Positions 45,296 to 55,941 are shown, counted from the stretch's first letter. The stretch is DNA of 64,000 nucleotides from Ariolimax columbianus (GCA_036924085.1 JAVGWX010000002.1:51769105-51833104), one strand, 5' to 3'. Numbers and translations: made by a program. Notes: a model not told the origin generated them from the sequence alone.

Positions 45296-45751
45296 ATGAC
45301 TCTCAATTTTGGTTGATTTGTTTTTTGCCTGGATGTCTTTTTATTCATTCCTGTTCCCTTCTTCACTTCCCTTTCACATCTACTATCACTTGTCTAATCT
45401 ATCCTATGTACAAGTATCCATTTACTTGTTCTTAATGTGGGCTACATTTGATACAAACAATTGATGTACCTGGCTGATTGTTTTCGTACGCCTTTAGTAC
45501 ACTCTTCCATAACGTATCCTTTTCTCAACACAATTTGCATTTCAGCATCATGGATTGCTGATTTCCTAATTGCACTATTATCCTTCTAGTAAGTGGCAAT
45601 ATATTGATTTAATTACCTCATCATATCCATATACACAGTCTCCACAAGAAGCACTTTCTAAACTAAAAATTGTTAGTTCTATTCTTCGTGTGAGTACCAA
45701 TGTGGTCAATATTGGTACGAAGAGTCAAAAAGGCTTATTAGAGCTAGATAC
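45296..45751. other. Intron, no feature seen
   Basis: Pyrimidine-rich unassigned sequence. Confidence 0.4.
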
Positions 45752-46118
45752 ATGACCAAATGGGAAACAGAACATACTGGCTACACAAAAAAACGATGCC
45801 TATTACCAGTTGAACAGAAGAGAGCAGGTCGTGGTCTTCAGACTTCGCACTGGCCACAATAGACTGAGGTACCACCTATTCAATAAATTGAAGATAGGTG
45901 GCACTGACGAATGCACATGCGGTACTGGGAAAATGACCGCTGAGCATTTGCTGCAAAACTGCCCGACATACGAGCACCAGAGAAAGCAGATCTGGCCATC
46001 ACCGGTGGCAACACTAGACAAGCTCTATGGCAGTGTCGACAGCCTCAGGATGACCGCTGCTTTTTTCGAAAAAATAAAGGTTGACGTCTGACAGCGTACG
46101 AAGAAGAAGAAGAAGAAG
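45752..46118 (+). pseudogene. RNase H LINE, 3' terminal fragment
   Basis: 5'-truncated copy starting 'gatacatgaccaaatgggaa'. After a frameshift in an A-run (about 45,785-45,795) it reads REQVVVFRLRTGHNRLRYHL, CTCGTGKMTAEHLLQNC and ends KIKVDV-stop, then 'cgtctgacagcgtac' and (GAA)n. Very close to the 26.7-30.1 kb element. The RNase H domain itself is absent. Confidence 0.92.
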
Positions 46119-46659
46119 AAGAGTCCTCTATCTCATCAATCAGCCTTTCAGTATCGTAAACCTCATCATAGCCAGAACAATAGTTCCCATTACCCACACC
46201 CTTATAATCTTGTGGTCTCCATGTCACATATCACGTCCTTCACTGCCTCTAACTCCAGCATGGCCATGACATTAGATCCCCCTTGTACGCTTGTGGCCTC
46301 CATGTCACCCACGTCCTTCATTCATATCCTTTAGCCCCAGCATAACCATTACCGCAGTTCTCCATATGAACGCCCTTGTGAGTTTCGGAAGACGTGTGCT
46401 TTTGTCCGCAAGGCATTGGGCTGCCAAGAGCTACTCGCTTACAGCTAAAGGAATTATATCGTCACCATAATCATCATCATCTGAATATTGTATCGAAAAT
46501 TGTACTGGGCATCTGGTATTCAATCAGGCAGACCAGTACATGATGCCAGGTACCCAAAAGCTTTCGTTTTGATCAGGCAAATCCACCTGACGTCTCTTAG
46601 ATTTCATTGTACTGTCCGTCTGTTGGAATGGTTGGATGACTAGTTTCATTACTCGCTAC
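46119..46659. other. Intron, loose duplication
   Basis: 'cttgtggtctccatgtcaca' (about 46,208) and 'cttgtggcctccatgtcacc' (about 46,290) with 'acgtccttca' show a diverged tandem pair. No gene. Confidence 0.5.
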
Positions 46660-46925
46660 GGGGATGGCGTGGTCTAGTGGTTAAATGACATGGGTCACAC
46701 GCCGAAGGTGCTGGGTTCGCTCCCTAATCACATCACCGGACGTTACCCAGGGGAAGCAAACCCTTTGAAAATGCAGGAGGGAGCAGACCCTTACATAAAA
46801 TGCATGCCAGAATAGGATGCACTGAGCGGACAGCGCAAAATAAAAACATAGTGCAACAACACACACCACCTTGGGGAAAAGAACAATAAGGTGAGCGTAA
46901 ACAAAATTTTAAAAATAAAATAAAA
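46660..46925 (+). mobile_element. tRNA-derived SINE family B, full length
   Basis: Head 'ggggatggcgtggtctagtg' (A-box region), 'gctgggttcgctccc' (B box), core 'gaataggatgcactgagcgg', A-rich end. Slightly more diverged than the copies at 49.1 and 54.3 kb. Confidence 0.9.
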
Positions 46926-47182
46926 TTTCCTCCCTACAAATGTCTTCCCCAAATGTAAGACATGTACCCATTGGAAAGCTAGATATACCGGAGCACGTCA
47001 TCACGGGGGATCGAATAGTGAACAAGTATATGAAAAAGTACTGAACTGAACTATCACCAGGAACATTCTGTGACTAATGACTCATCAATTTGTAAAGTGA
47101 AAAGCTATAAGTTTCGATAGAAACTATCTCATGGCCTATTTCAGTCAAAAGTGTCCTTGACATTAATGACTAATAATATCTG

Positions 47183-47330
47183 CGAGCGATTAGCGTAGTG
47201 GTAGAGGTACGGGGTGGGAATACCGCTATGGGTAGGCTATAGTCGACCCAGCTATAGCTGTAAATAGGCACCTGACATACGATTAGGGAAGTGAAAAGCA
47301 GCGAGAAAATGTAATGGCCATTCTATCTCA
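47183..47330 (+). mobile_element. tRNA-like SINE family D
   Basis: 'gcgagcgattagcgtagtgg' + 'tagagg' looks like a tRNA 5' half with an A box; then 'gtcgacccagctatagctgt' + 'aaataggcacctgacat'. The second part recurs at 58,557-58,650. Old copy without a clear B box. Confidence 0.55.
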
Positions 47331-47470
47331 TACAAACTATCGCTTAGTATACTGAAGTCTCTAACAACATCATTCCCATACAGTAATGTAAATACTATGG
47401 GACACAGCTTGACTAAGCATACTGAAGTCTCTAAAAACTTCATTCCGCGATAGTAATGTAACTACTATGG
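47331..47470. repeat. ~73-bp direct duplication
   Basis: 'tactgaagtctctaacaaca' ... 'agtaatgtaaatactatggg' and 'tactgaagtctctaaaaact' ... 'agtaatgtaactactatgga'. Confidence 0.85.
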
Positions 47471-47653
47471 AGCAAAACCTTATTAGCTGAGAATATATAC
47501 AAACAAATGTTTCAATATTGTAACCCACTTTTTTATTTTAAGAAATAAAATACTTGTAAAGTAAAAACGAAAAATATAATTATATTAATAGCTTTCACGA
47601 CCAAGTTAAGTCGTTATTTAATAGCGGATTTATTATGCAATTCATTTCAACAG

Positions 47654-47814
47654 GAAGACCTGGTTCAGCAAGTGGATGAGGCTCAAGGGTAAGGTTCAAA
47701 TGCCCAAGGCTTACTTTAAGAAGAAGAAGGAAATCAAGAGAAAACTTATCTCCAGGTCGGGGCCCTCCCATTCCCCAAGCAGAAAATCACATTCCAGGAC
47801 CACATCTGATACAG
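47654..47814 (+). CDS. Basic cytoplasmic exon of the transmembrane gene (exon n+1)
   Basis: Seen: acceptor 'gcaattcatttcaacag' and donor ACAG|GTAAAT bound a 161-base exon. Its first base completes Trp with the previous exon; 53 codons follow without a stop; one base (G) is left over. Peptide: KTWFSKWMRLKGKVQMPKAY, FKKKKEIKRKLISRSGPSHS, PSRKSHSRTTSDT. It has about 15 Lys/Arg in the first 33 residues (juxtamembrane, cytosolic side) and a Ser/Thr-rich end (possible phosphorylation, inferred). A GTAAGG inside the exon (about 47,689) could act as a weaker donor. The exon is too short and too broken in other frames to stand out as an ORF, so it is easily missed. Confidence 0.7.
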
Positions 47815-48039
47815 GTAAATGAGCAAAGAAAGTTCACGTACAATACTTTTCGTTAGTGTATAATTAGAACACTGGTTCACAAAGGTTGGGTGGTGGGATG
47901 TATAGTGGGGAGGGGCGTCACAAAATGGCAAGGTGATGGCAAAGGTGCTCTCCAGGTGGACTTTTCCCGAGCGTGGCTGCTTATTTATAATTAGTCAGTT
48001 TTATCTTCCTTGCTTCCAGTTTCTCTTTCTCTCTCTCTC

Positions 48040-48440
48040 TCTTCCTGAGGTCACGTTGTGGGTACCTGCTTCATTCCCGAGGTCATTTCATAGATCTTCA
48101 CTCTCCCTTCCCTAGACCTCGTGGCTTGTGCCGTGCCCACTTCCTTCCTTCCGCTCCTCTCTCATTTTCCCGAGGTCACGTTGTTTCATGGATCCACCCT
48201 CTCCCTTCCCTATACCTCGTGGCTTGTGCCGTTTCCCACTTCCTTTCTTCCGCTCCTCTCTCCTTTTCCCGAGGTCACGTTGTTTCATGGATCCACCCTC
48301 TCCCTTCCCTATACCTCGTGGCTTATGCCGTTTCCCACTTCCTTCCTTCCGCTCCTCTATCATTTCCCCGAGGTCACGTTGGGCGTACCTGCTTCATTCC
48401 CGAGGTCATTTCATGCGTTCCCGTTATCCTTTCCCAAAGG
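48040..48440. repeat. 99-bp tandem repeat, about 4 units
   Basis: 'gaggtcacgttg' starts at 48,172, 48,271 and 48,370 (99 bp). Inner units hold 'tttcatggatccaccctctc' and 'cttccttccgctcctctctc'; outer units differ ('gggtacctgcttcattcccg'). Because 99 is a multiple of 3, long ORFs cross it by chance. Confidence 0.93.
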
Positions 48441-48499
48441 CATTGTGGCTTGTCCTGCTTCCCACACCCCCTCCAAAATCCTCCTCCTCATCTTCTTGA

Positions 48500-49076
48500 G
48501 GTCACGCTACCATTGCTAGTTAGACCAGGGACACCATACAAATAACGTAGTTGCCAAATTCCAGAAATTATTCAATTTCTCCAACCCTTTGGCATTTAAA
48601 AAAATTATAACTAGCATATTTATTTTTACTTTTGTCAACTTTTAAAAATAACTGACATGTATTTGGGCAACTTTGACAAAAAGGCCAACATTTTCCCGTT
48701 TACAAACTTGACTTGACCGTTATCCGTTTGCGGGGATTCCTATTTCTCCTATTTTAACCAACTTCCCCATAACACAGAGACCTGAAGTTGTGTAAACAGC
48801 CTCTACTAGTGCGACCTGTTATTATATCAAATTTTGACGGATCCTGGATTGGTTATTCGAAAACTTGCATAACAAATATTTACCTGCATTGACAGCGAGA
48901 TAAGCTTTTCCAAGCAGCACTCGAACAGGTAGACACGTTCATAGGGATAGAAAAACACGAACCACCGGAAGTAAATATTGAAGAGGTTGCGGGTGAATAA
49001 ATCGATGATCATGCTCAAAGATGAAAGTCGGTGGTGAATGTTGACCAACGTGATCTCTTCAATTTCAGTACAAAAC
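48500..49076. other. Intron, no feature seen
   Basis: AT-rich unassigned sequence. Confidence 0.4.
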
Positions 49077-49089
49077 ATATACGTGATCA

Positions 49090-49326
49090 GGGGACGGCGT
49101 GACCTAGTGGTTAAGTGGCACGGCTCACGACCCGAAGGTGCTGGGTTCGATCCCCATGACAGCACCGGCCGTTACCCCGGGGAAGCAAACCCTTAGAAAA
49201 TGCAGGAGGAAGCAGACCCTTACATAAAATGCATGCTGAAGTCGGATGCACTGGGCCGACAGGCGCAAAATAAAAACCACAGTGTAACGCACACACGCCT
49301 TGGGGAATAGATAAATAAGGCGAACG

Positions 49327-49356
<30 letters not shown>
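49090..49356 (+). mobile_element. tRNA-derived SINE family B, recent insertion
   Basis: Head 'ggggacggcgtgacctagtg' (A box), 'ctgggttcgatcccc' (B box), core 'gctgaagtcggatgcactgg', then 'aaggcgaacg' and a long pure poly-A tail ending at 49,356. The 13-bp direct repeat 'atatacgtgatca' flanks it exactly (49,077-49,089 and 49,357-49,369). Both boxes look functional. Confidence 0.96.
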
Positions 49357-49361
<5 letters not shown>

Positions 49362-49566
49362 CGTGATCAAATGTTGAACGGCGCAGATGAATGCATCACA
49401 CTTGTCATTAAAAAATAAAAACATCAATCTTCTTTTTAAAACTCCAATACACCAATTCACCAAAGAAACACAAATACACACTTGTGTAGTTGCAACACAA
49501 AAAAAACAAAAAAACATGTCTGAGTGAAAATAAAAGCTTGCACCGAAACACGTAATTTTGTTAAAT

Positions 49567-49650
49567 GGATACAACGTTGCCTAGGGATGTGAAAGTCACT
49601 CGGATTCACAATACCAACGCATCGGGTTCGAATCCCGCCGTATCCTGTTT
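49567..49650 (+). mobile_element. tRNA-like sequence (SINE head or tRNA pseudogene)
   Basis: 'ggatac' at the start pairs with 'gtatcc' at the end, as an acceptor stem would. The T arm 'cgggttcgaatcccg' is perfect. The anticodon-loop candidate 'ttcacaa' (CAC) is present but its stem is poor and the D arm is irregular. Followed by 'tgtttgacagacac', similar to 'cggattgacagatct' after the tRNA-like block at 60,530-60,610. I therefore prefer a SINE head to a working tRNA-Val gene. Confidence 0.5.
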
Positions 49651-50780
49651 GACAGACACGAAGTTTTTTTCCTCGGTGCGAACGCACCTCCACGTACGGA
49701 AAGTAAGGGTAACCTTCCGTACTGCACACTTGCTAAGAAACTTACAGCAGCCAAATAGGCTGGCAGTTGTTAGAAGTGACGTTCTGCAAAGGGTATGCTA
49801 CTAACTTTTACTTGGTTAATGCCCTTTGCTAGCTTTTTCTGAACAACGGAACCAAAATAAAATATATTTATTATTTCCGCGTGTAAGATATAGCCGTGTT
49901 TGAGCTGTACCAATAATCCAGAATTTTAGCAGTTTTCTTAGAACTTAGAACTTTAAATTTTCACACCGAAAAGTTAGCTGACATTTCATGTTTCCCCATT
50001 TCTAATTGGCTAGATTAAAATTTGTAAGTACATTTAAACCCGGGCTCAACTAATAAGTAAACACGAATTCTATTGTTGATACGTCACATTTAATATTTCA
50101 TACAGTTATGTAGCTTAAAAAAAAGGTTAAATCAAAACCGGTTGCAATACAACCCTACCATCGTCATCTCGCCTATGTTTCTGTATTTTTGTAATTTTAA
50201 CTGAACATTCACACTTATTTTGACATTATTCCAGTTATATTTAATGGTTAAATTATTTATTTTAGAATAGAAACTGCAGAAACAGAATAAATAAAAACGG
50301 AAATATGGACAATACAGTTTGGAACATCTCCACTAGGGATTTATTTCTGCACCAACAAACCGGCAGCTGTCATTGTGTTTGTTGTGTACGAAACATTTTT
50401 GCATGAGACAATAACGTTTTCCAGACAGATTGAAAGAAAGCACTTCCTGGCACGAAAGAAAAGAACTATTTAAAAAATATCTTTGAGACAAATTTCAAAA
50501 GTGGCCAACACCGAAAAAAAATATTCACAGTGCTTCACAGCAACGAAATCTGATACTTTGCTTGCATCATACATTTCATTGTTGATTGCACATCATACAT
50601 TTCATTTTTGATTGCAAAGTTAGTTTGTTTCAGTGTACTGTTTAGGATAAGTCACTAAATGATATAATTAAAACGATTTCTCTCAACACCAATTTAGTCA
50701 AGTAAAAATTCCGTTAACACGCCAATGTGGCATATTTGGAATATGGTCTTGACCAACGGAACATTTATGGGCGATGTGAT
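49651..50780. other. Intron, no feature seen
   Basis: AT-rich unassigned sequence. Confidence 0.4.
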
Positions 50781-51005
50781 CAATATTACGCCGGCCACAT
50801 TTAATTTCCAAGATTATTCTGGTACCCAATATCACGCCGGCCGCATTTCCTTTCCCAGATTATTCTGGTACTCAACATTTGAAGCTGTGTCGACCTTAAA
50901 AGCCGATTGGAAAACTCCGGCACTAACTGGGGACCGAACCCCAGCTGGGAAACTAGTGCACAAACTAGATACCTCAAAATGGCAGAGTGTAGAAGATACA
51001 AGCTA
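50781..51005. repeat. ~50-bp duplication and an old tRNA-SINE trace
   Basis: 'acgccggcca' ... 'agattattctggtacccaat' is repeated as 'acgccggccg' ... 'agattattctggtactcaac'. It is followed at about 50,925-50,950 by 'ctggggaccgaaccccagct', which reads in reverse as a B box (GGTTCGGTCCC). The 165-codon ORF at 50,725-51,222 crosses these repeats and the next SINE, so I do not call it a gene. Confidence 0.5.
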
Positions 51006-51180
51006 TGTGCAGCACGCTACAGACAGCATCATTTTCATTACAGCTCTGCCAAGCAATGAATCTTTGCTACTCGCATATGTGGGTTTTATTGGAGACATGG
51101 GTTTTATGGAAGACGAGAGTTTGGTTCAATGGTTGGTTTCTTCAAGGCAATTAAAAACCTATTCTAAAGGTGAGTCAACA

Positions 51181-51510
51181 GAGCATGAGCTGTGTGGTCA
51201 GCGAACAATAGCTGACTGCTAGCGTCAGGGCCAGCGAACCAGAGCTGCCAAGACCCTTCTACACCTCCATGCGGTGATCCTGGATAACAGTCTGCAGCAG
51301 GGCAGACTGGCTAAGGAGAAGGGATCTAAGAGAGAATGCTAACCCGGTTCTAAAAAAATGCTTGATGAAGTCGGATGTGTTGGACCGAAAGGTGCAAATA
51401 TCGCAATCAAGCTGTAAACTACGACACAACGCATTCCGTTCTCTGGACTACATTCTGCTATTTAAGCCCTTTATGGGTTTGGTAGCGGGAGATTGAGAAC
51501 GAACAAAGCC
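51181..51510 (+). mobile_element. SINE-like family A, near full length
   Basis: All family landmarks in order, ending 'gattgagaacgaacaaagcc' with two short AAGCC repeats. Core 'gatgaagtcggatgtgttgg' at about 51,364-51,383. Confidence 0.88.
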
Positions 51511-51562
51511 AAGCCAAAGCCAAGCCTAAAGGGGAGTCAATACTTTGTGTGGTTGAGTTCCT

Positions 51563-52004
51563 GAAAGGTAATTCTACTTATTAACACAATTGTTCGTGTA
51601 GCTGACGAAACAAAGGTAATTCTACTTATTAACATAATTGTTCGTGTAGCTGACGAAACAAAGGAAATTCTACTTATAAACACAATTGTTCGTGTAGCTG
51701 ACGAAACAAAGGTAATTCTACTTATTAACACAATTTTTCGTGTAGCTGACGAAACAAAGGTAATTCTACTTATTAACACAATTGTTCGTGTAGCTGACGA
51801 AACAAAGGTAATTCTACTTATTAACACAATTGTTCGTGTAGCTGACGAAACAAAGGTAATTCTACTTATTAACACAATTGTTCGTGTAGCTGACGAAACA
51901 AAGGTAATTCTACTTATTAACATAATTGTTCGTGTAGCTGACGAAACAAAGGTAATTCTACTTATTAACACAATTGTTCGCGTAGCTGACTAAACAAAGG
52001 TAAT
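51563..52004. repeat. 48-bp minisatellite, about 9 units
   Basis: Unit 'ggtaattctacttattaaca' + 'caattgttcgtgtagctgac' + 'gaaacaaa'. Starts at 51,567 and 51,615. Nearly identical units; the multiple-of-3 length yields a 144-codon repeat ORF on minus. Confidence 0.97.
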
Positions 52005-52394
52005 GATTGATCGTTTCCCGTGGGTGTGTTGCATGCTTGAACAAATCAGTGCCAAATATCTTTACCATTCAATGTGTCCTTCATCGCCAACATCTGGTTG
52101 CAATAAACATCGGTGGTCGCCTACATAGTTCATTACACACCACCATTACCGCTGCGAATGTCTATGTTCTCGGTGGTCGGCTATTCCGGGAGCTGAAAAT
52201 GATGAAGACTTTGAACGTTTGGCACTTCATACTGAATTTCGTTGGCCATCAAATGGAAACAGTTTGAGACATGACACTGTTAACGAGTTTGTTTTTGAAG
52301 GCACAAATTATTTGTCCAATGATTAACTCAAAGAAATCAGGCATAACGTAGCTTATTTCAATTAAATTAATTTAAAACGGTACGGAAATGACTG

Positions 52395-52608
52395 ATGCAT
52401 GGCAGTCGGGCTAATGATGTGAGGATCGACGCAATCCCTGTGATAGCGTCACGCAGATTAAGCCAAACATAGCACAACAGCATGGAGGAACTCGGTCGAC
52501 CTTCATCGGCACGTTCGAGATGGGAAGAAAGCTACTGTAACCAGTCTCTTTAACGCCCTTTCAGTGGTGGGGTGGGGCTGGGGTGGGGGTGGGGGGGGGG
52601 GAGGGGGA
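52395..52608 (+). mobile_element. Repeat family F copy, G-rich end
   Basis: 'aagccaaacatagcacaaca', 'accttcatcggcacgttcga', 'gatgggaagaaagctactgt' and 'taacgccctttcagtg' match family F. Instead of the (CAA)n tail the next 45 bases are almost pure G with T/C/A interruptions (52,563-52,608). Confidence 0.7.
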
Positions 52609-52959
52609 ACGAAAGAGTACAGATTTGACATTACGACAACAACAAATGAAGATAAACTCTTTGGTATCTAAGTTTATTACAGCGTTAAGTCTACTCAAGC
52701 GCAATAAAGGCGTTGGCAACTGTACCGATTTCCTAGCTCTTCTGAGCTAGAACAGACAGTCGGCATACAAAATGACGATCTGCATGATTTCTATTACCGT
52801 TTGAATATGCTGAGGGAAAATATGTCTGAGCGATTGGAGGATTTTCTTGTGATGGAATTAAGGACGTTGGTATTATGGAGAGAGAACTAATAGAACTGCA
52901 AAACTGGCAAACGTAAAGCCAAAAGCCGCCGTCATTCGTAAACGATGATAGCATAAATA
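52609..52959. other. Intron, no feature seen
   Basis: Unassigned; short '(ACAACAACAA)' just after the G-rich run may be the remains of the family F tail. Confidence 0.4.
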
Positions 52960-53156
52960 ATTTTGTAAGGATTAACTGCGCTACTTTTTATCCTCACTTT
53001 CTCGTCTCGTGCCGGCCGACCCCAGTGGCAAGTCAAGGACAAGACGATATGCAGGGAACTCCACATCAAGCACCCGTGAAAAAGACGGTGGAGTCCGGAG
53101 TCGAACCCACACCACCCGATCACGAGGCCGACAGCTTAAACACTTCGCCATGGAAT
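52960..53156 (-). mobile_element. tRNA-derived SINE family C
   Basis: Reversed copy of the element at 57,258-57,474. B box reverse 'ggagtcgaacccaca', tRNA 5' half reverse 'cacttcgccatggaatc', body 'gtggcaagtcaaggacaaga' and 'agcacccgtgaaaaagacgg'. Confidence 0.87.
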
Positions 53157-53516
53157 CTCCTACAATATAGAACTGCAAAATGATATTAAGCTGAAGGCAT
53201 AATTTAAGAAATCTTACCAAGAATTGTGGTTGCAGAAGGCAATTTCTAATCTCTGTTCAGCATTATAAAATGTGGCTAAAAAGCTTTTGGTGGCATTTCC
53301 AACATCATATTTGATTGAACTGGTTTGAGTATTGTCATTCTACTTCTTTCCAAGCAAAGAAATCGACTCCAGATTCCAAAGCGTGGTGACTTAAGACTCA
53401 TGTTATGTGACTTTGAACCAGGCATTAAGAAACTGGCATCACATCATCAAGCCCATCCATCAGATTAACAATTTAAGGAATAGTGAGAAACTCTGGCTAG
53501 CTACTAAATGTTGTAT

Positions 53517-53808
53517 CTTCTTCTTCTTCTTCTTCTTCTTTCCTTCGCTTTAAAATATTGTCTATATCTGCAATATTGTCTCTTGTTTAAACTTCACTGT
53601 CTTTTGTAGTTCATATACGGGTCCATAACGTTTCTCTTCCAGTGTTGTTTCTATGGGCCAGTGAGATTTTCTCTGTTTATCATATTCTGGGCAGTTCTGT
53701 AGTATGTGCTCTGCTGTCTGGAGTCCTGTCCGCATGTACACATGGCTGAGTTTCCAATCTTCATTTTGGTGTACATGTGGCTGCGGAGTCGGTTGTGTCC
53801 TGTTCTTA
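53517..53808 (-). pseudogene. RNase H LINE, 3' terminal fragment
   Basis: Minus strand: DWKLSHVYMRTGLQTAEHIL, QNCPEYDKQRKSHWPIETT, LEEKRYGPVYELQKTVKFK. This follows 'aacaggacacaaccgactcc' and precedes a (GAA)n tail at 53,517-53,541. Same subfamily as the copy at 6,152-7,549. 5'-truncated to the last ~290 bp; frameshift close to the start. Confidence 0.88.
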
Positions 53809-54114
53809 GGAATGTTGTTCTTGACTAATCCATTTTGAAAAGATGATATCTCTGGATCAAGTTCATCAATTATGTTGAATTTATTCAACTTAAAAAACGT
53901 GATTGAACTTGGAATACATATTCAATTTATTGGTATTTTTTTGAATGCTATTGTCGTTATCTTCCATAGTGAAAAATTGTAAACCGTTATTCTGAATAAT
54001 GATTTTGATAGTGCAGGATAGCGGGACACAAACACAAGTTTGTGGAGCCCAGGTTAAGGAAAGATAGGGTAGTTGGAGACAAGGCTAAGGAAGGTGGCGT
54101 TTAATTTACAATAC
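53809..54114. other. Intron, no feature seen
   Basis: AT-rich unassigned sequence. Confidence 0.4.
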
Positions 54115-54139
54115 ACATTCAGTTAATTTACGATCAAGG

Positions 54140-55328
54140 ATGATTTATCACGTGGTAATAAACATGAAAGTGTATGGAGAGAAATAGAAAGTTCGGGTGA
54201 AAAAACAGTGATTTGGGTATGCTATATATGTTTATCAAATCAAAAAGAGAGGGGACGGCGTGGCCTAGTGGTTAAGTGACACGGCTCACAACCAGAAGGT
54301 GCTGGGTTCGATCCCCACCACAGCACCGGCCGTTACCCCGGGGAAGCAAACCCTTAGAAAATGCAGGAGGAAGCAGACCCTTACATAAAATGCATGCTGA
54401 CGTCGGATGCACTGGGCCGACCGGCGCAAAATAAAAACGCAGTGCAACGCACACCGCCTTCGGGATTAGAGAAATAGGGCGAACGCAAAAAAAAAATAAA
54501 AAAAAAAAATAAATAAAAAAGAGGAAGATGAGAAGCTGATTAGTAGCATAGCAAAGGCAAGTAAAGGGAAATTATTATTAATGGGGGATTTCAACTTTCC
54601 AAAGATTAAATGGGATACGGCAGAAGCTCTTGTAGAGTCAAAACCTTTTGTTAAGTGCAAACTTCTTGTTGTGCACACCCGACAATTTTTTAATTCAACA
54701 TGTAGAAGCAGCTACTAGATGCAAAATTACACTCGACTTACTTTTGACTACAGACGAAAATATTATTAAAAACATTACTGCTGGGGAACTGTTTGGCTCA
54801 AGTGACCATCAAATCATCCGTTGGGATCTTATTGCAGGGAAAGAAGTAAACATAAACACGCGAACATACGACTACTCTAAGGCAGATGTTAAGAAGAAGA
54901 AAGAGACAGCAAGCCACATAATCTGGAAATATATTCTCATAAGAACAGATGTTGAATAAGAGAGGGATAGTTTTAAAACAGTTCTAGAAATGCTAAAATA
55001 TGAATGTGTTACATGTAGGGGGGTAAACCCCAAGCGTAAAAAGTGAATAACTAGATTTGTAGTTAAATGTAGAAGAGCTAAAAATAAAGCATTGATAAAA
55101 TATATAGAGACAGGTAAATTAAAAGTAACATATTTAAAATATTTGGACAAGCAGAACATACCACAGAAAGTGAATAAAACAGCAAAAAATACTTCGAAAA
55201 AAACACTTGCTCAGAGGATCAAGACTGATAGTAAAAGCTTCTTTTCTTATGTTAGAAAAAAACAAGGAACGAAAGACAAAAGTAGGTCCTCTCATATACA
55301 GCACAGGAAAAATAATAAGCGAGAATAG
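54140..55328 (+). pseudogene. CR1-like endonuclease and linker
   Basis: Before the SINE: HESVWREIESSGEKTVIWVC. After it: EEDEKLISSIAKASKGKLLL, MGDFNFPKIKWDT (GDFNFP loop). After a shift near 54,650: CTPDNFLIQHVEAATR, KITLDLLLTTDE and SSDHQIIRWDL (catalytic SDH). Linker: RFVVKCRRAKNKALIKYIET and RIKTDSKSFFSYVRKKQGTK. A stop at about 54,958 and another frameshift near 55,300 separate it from RT. Confidence 0.85.
54251..54515 (+). mobile_element. tRNA-derived SINE family B inside the CR1-like LINE
   Basis: Head 'ggggacggcgtggcctagtg', B box 'ctgggttcgatcccc', core 'gctgacgtcggatgcactgg', A-rich tail 'gcaaaaaaaaaataaa'. Flanked by about 8 bp 'aaaaagag' on both sides. The LINE endonuclease frame resumes directly after the tail (EEDEKLISS). 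Confidence 0.92.
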
Positions 55329-55941
55329 GGAGGCAGCTAATCTACTCAATCAGTGCTTTGGCATAGTCTACACAAAAGAAGACTGCTCCCAAATCCCAGA
55401 GCCTATAGATATTTTTCAAACATACATGGATACAGAGGGATTAAGATCAATCTGTATTACAGAGGAATTGGTTTTTAAAAAATTGGAATCGTTGAAAGTG
55501 GAAAAATGTCTAGGTCAAGATGGTATTCATCCAAAGATGCTGTTTGAAATTAGAGACCAACTAGCAAAACCATTGGCTATATTATGTTCTCAATTACTTG
55601 CAAAAGGGACTGTTCCAGGGGATTGGAAAGATCCAGGATCCTTATTCAAAAAGGCCAAAACATCAAATCCAGAAAATTATAGACCTGTGAGTTTAACGAG
55701 CATTGTCTGTAAATTAGAGTCAAAAATCAAAGAAAACATTGAAATGCATTTAGACAAGTTAAATCTAATAAAAAATAGTCAGTATGAGTTTACTAGAGGG
55801 AGATCGTGCTTAACAAATGTATTAGAATTCATGGAGGAGGTTACTAAAATGACAGATAAAGGAGAGCCAGTAGATGTTATTTATCTAGATTTTGCAAAGG
55901 TCTTTGATAGAGTACCCATCAAAGATTGTTTTGAAAGTTAA
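55270..55941 (+). pseudogene. CR1-like RT, N-terminal half
   Basis: Frame reads ISENREAANLLNQCFGIVYT, KCLGQDGIHPKMLFEIRDQL, GTVPGDWKDPG, NPENYRPVSLTSIVCKLES, RGRSCLTNVLEFMEEVTKM and VDVIYLDFAKVFDRVP. The first catalytic Asp is there (LDFAKVFD; most relatives have FSKAFD). The frame stops after DCFES. The palm with the YADD box is lost in the deletion before about 56,030. Confidence 0.9.

Noticed and set aside
48112..48545. Overlapping ORFs on both strands, Pro/Ser/Leu-rich or Lys/Gly-rich
   Set aside because: They come from the 99-bp tandem repeat and continue with the same period.
50725..51222. 165-codon plus-strand ORF with a GTGAGT at 51,168
   Set aside because: It crosses a local duplication, a tRNA-SINE trace and the start of a SINE A copy; the sequence reads as repeats, not a protein.
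51537..51971. 144-codon minus-strand ORF with SRITFVSSATRTI repeats
   Set aside because: The 48-bp minisatellite unit is a multiple of three, so it is open by construction.
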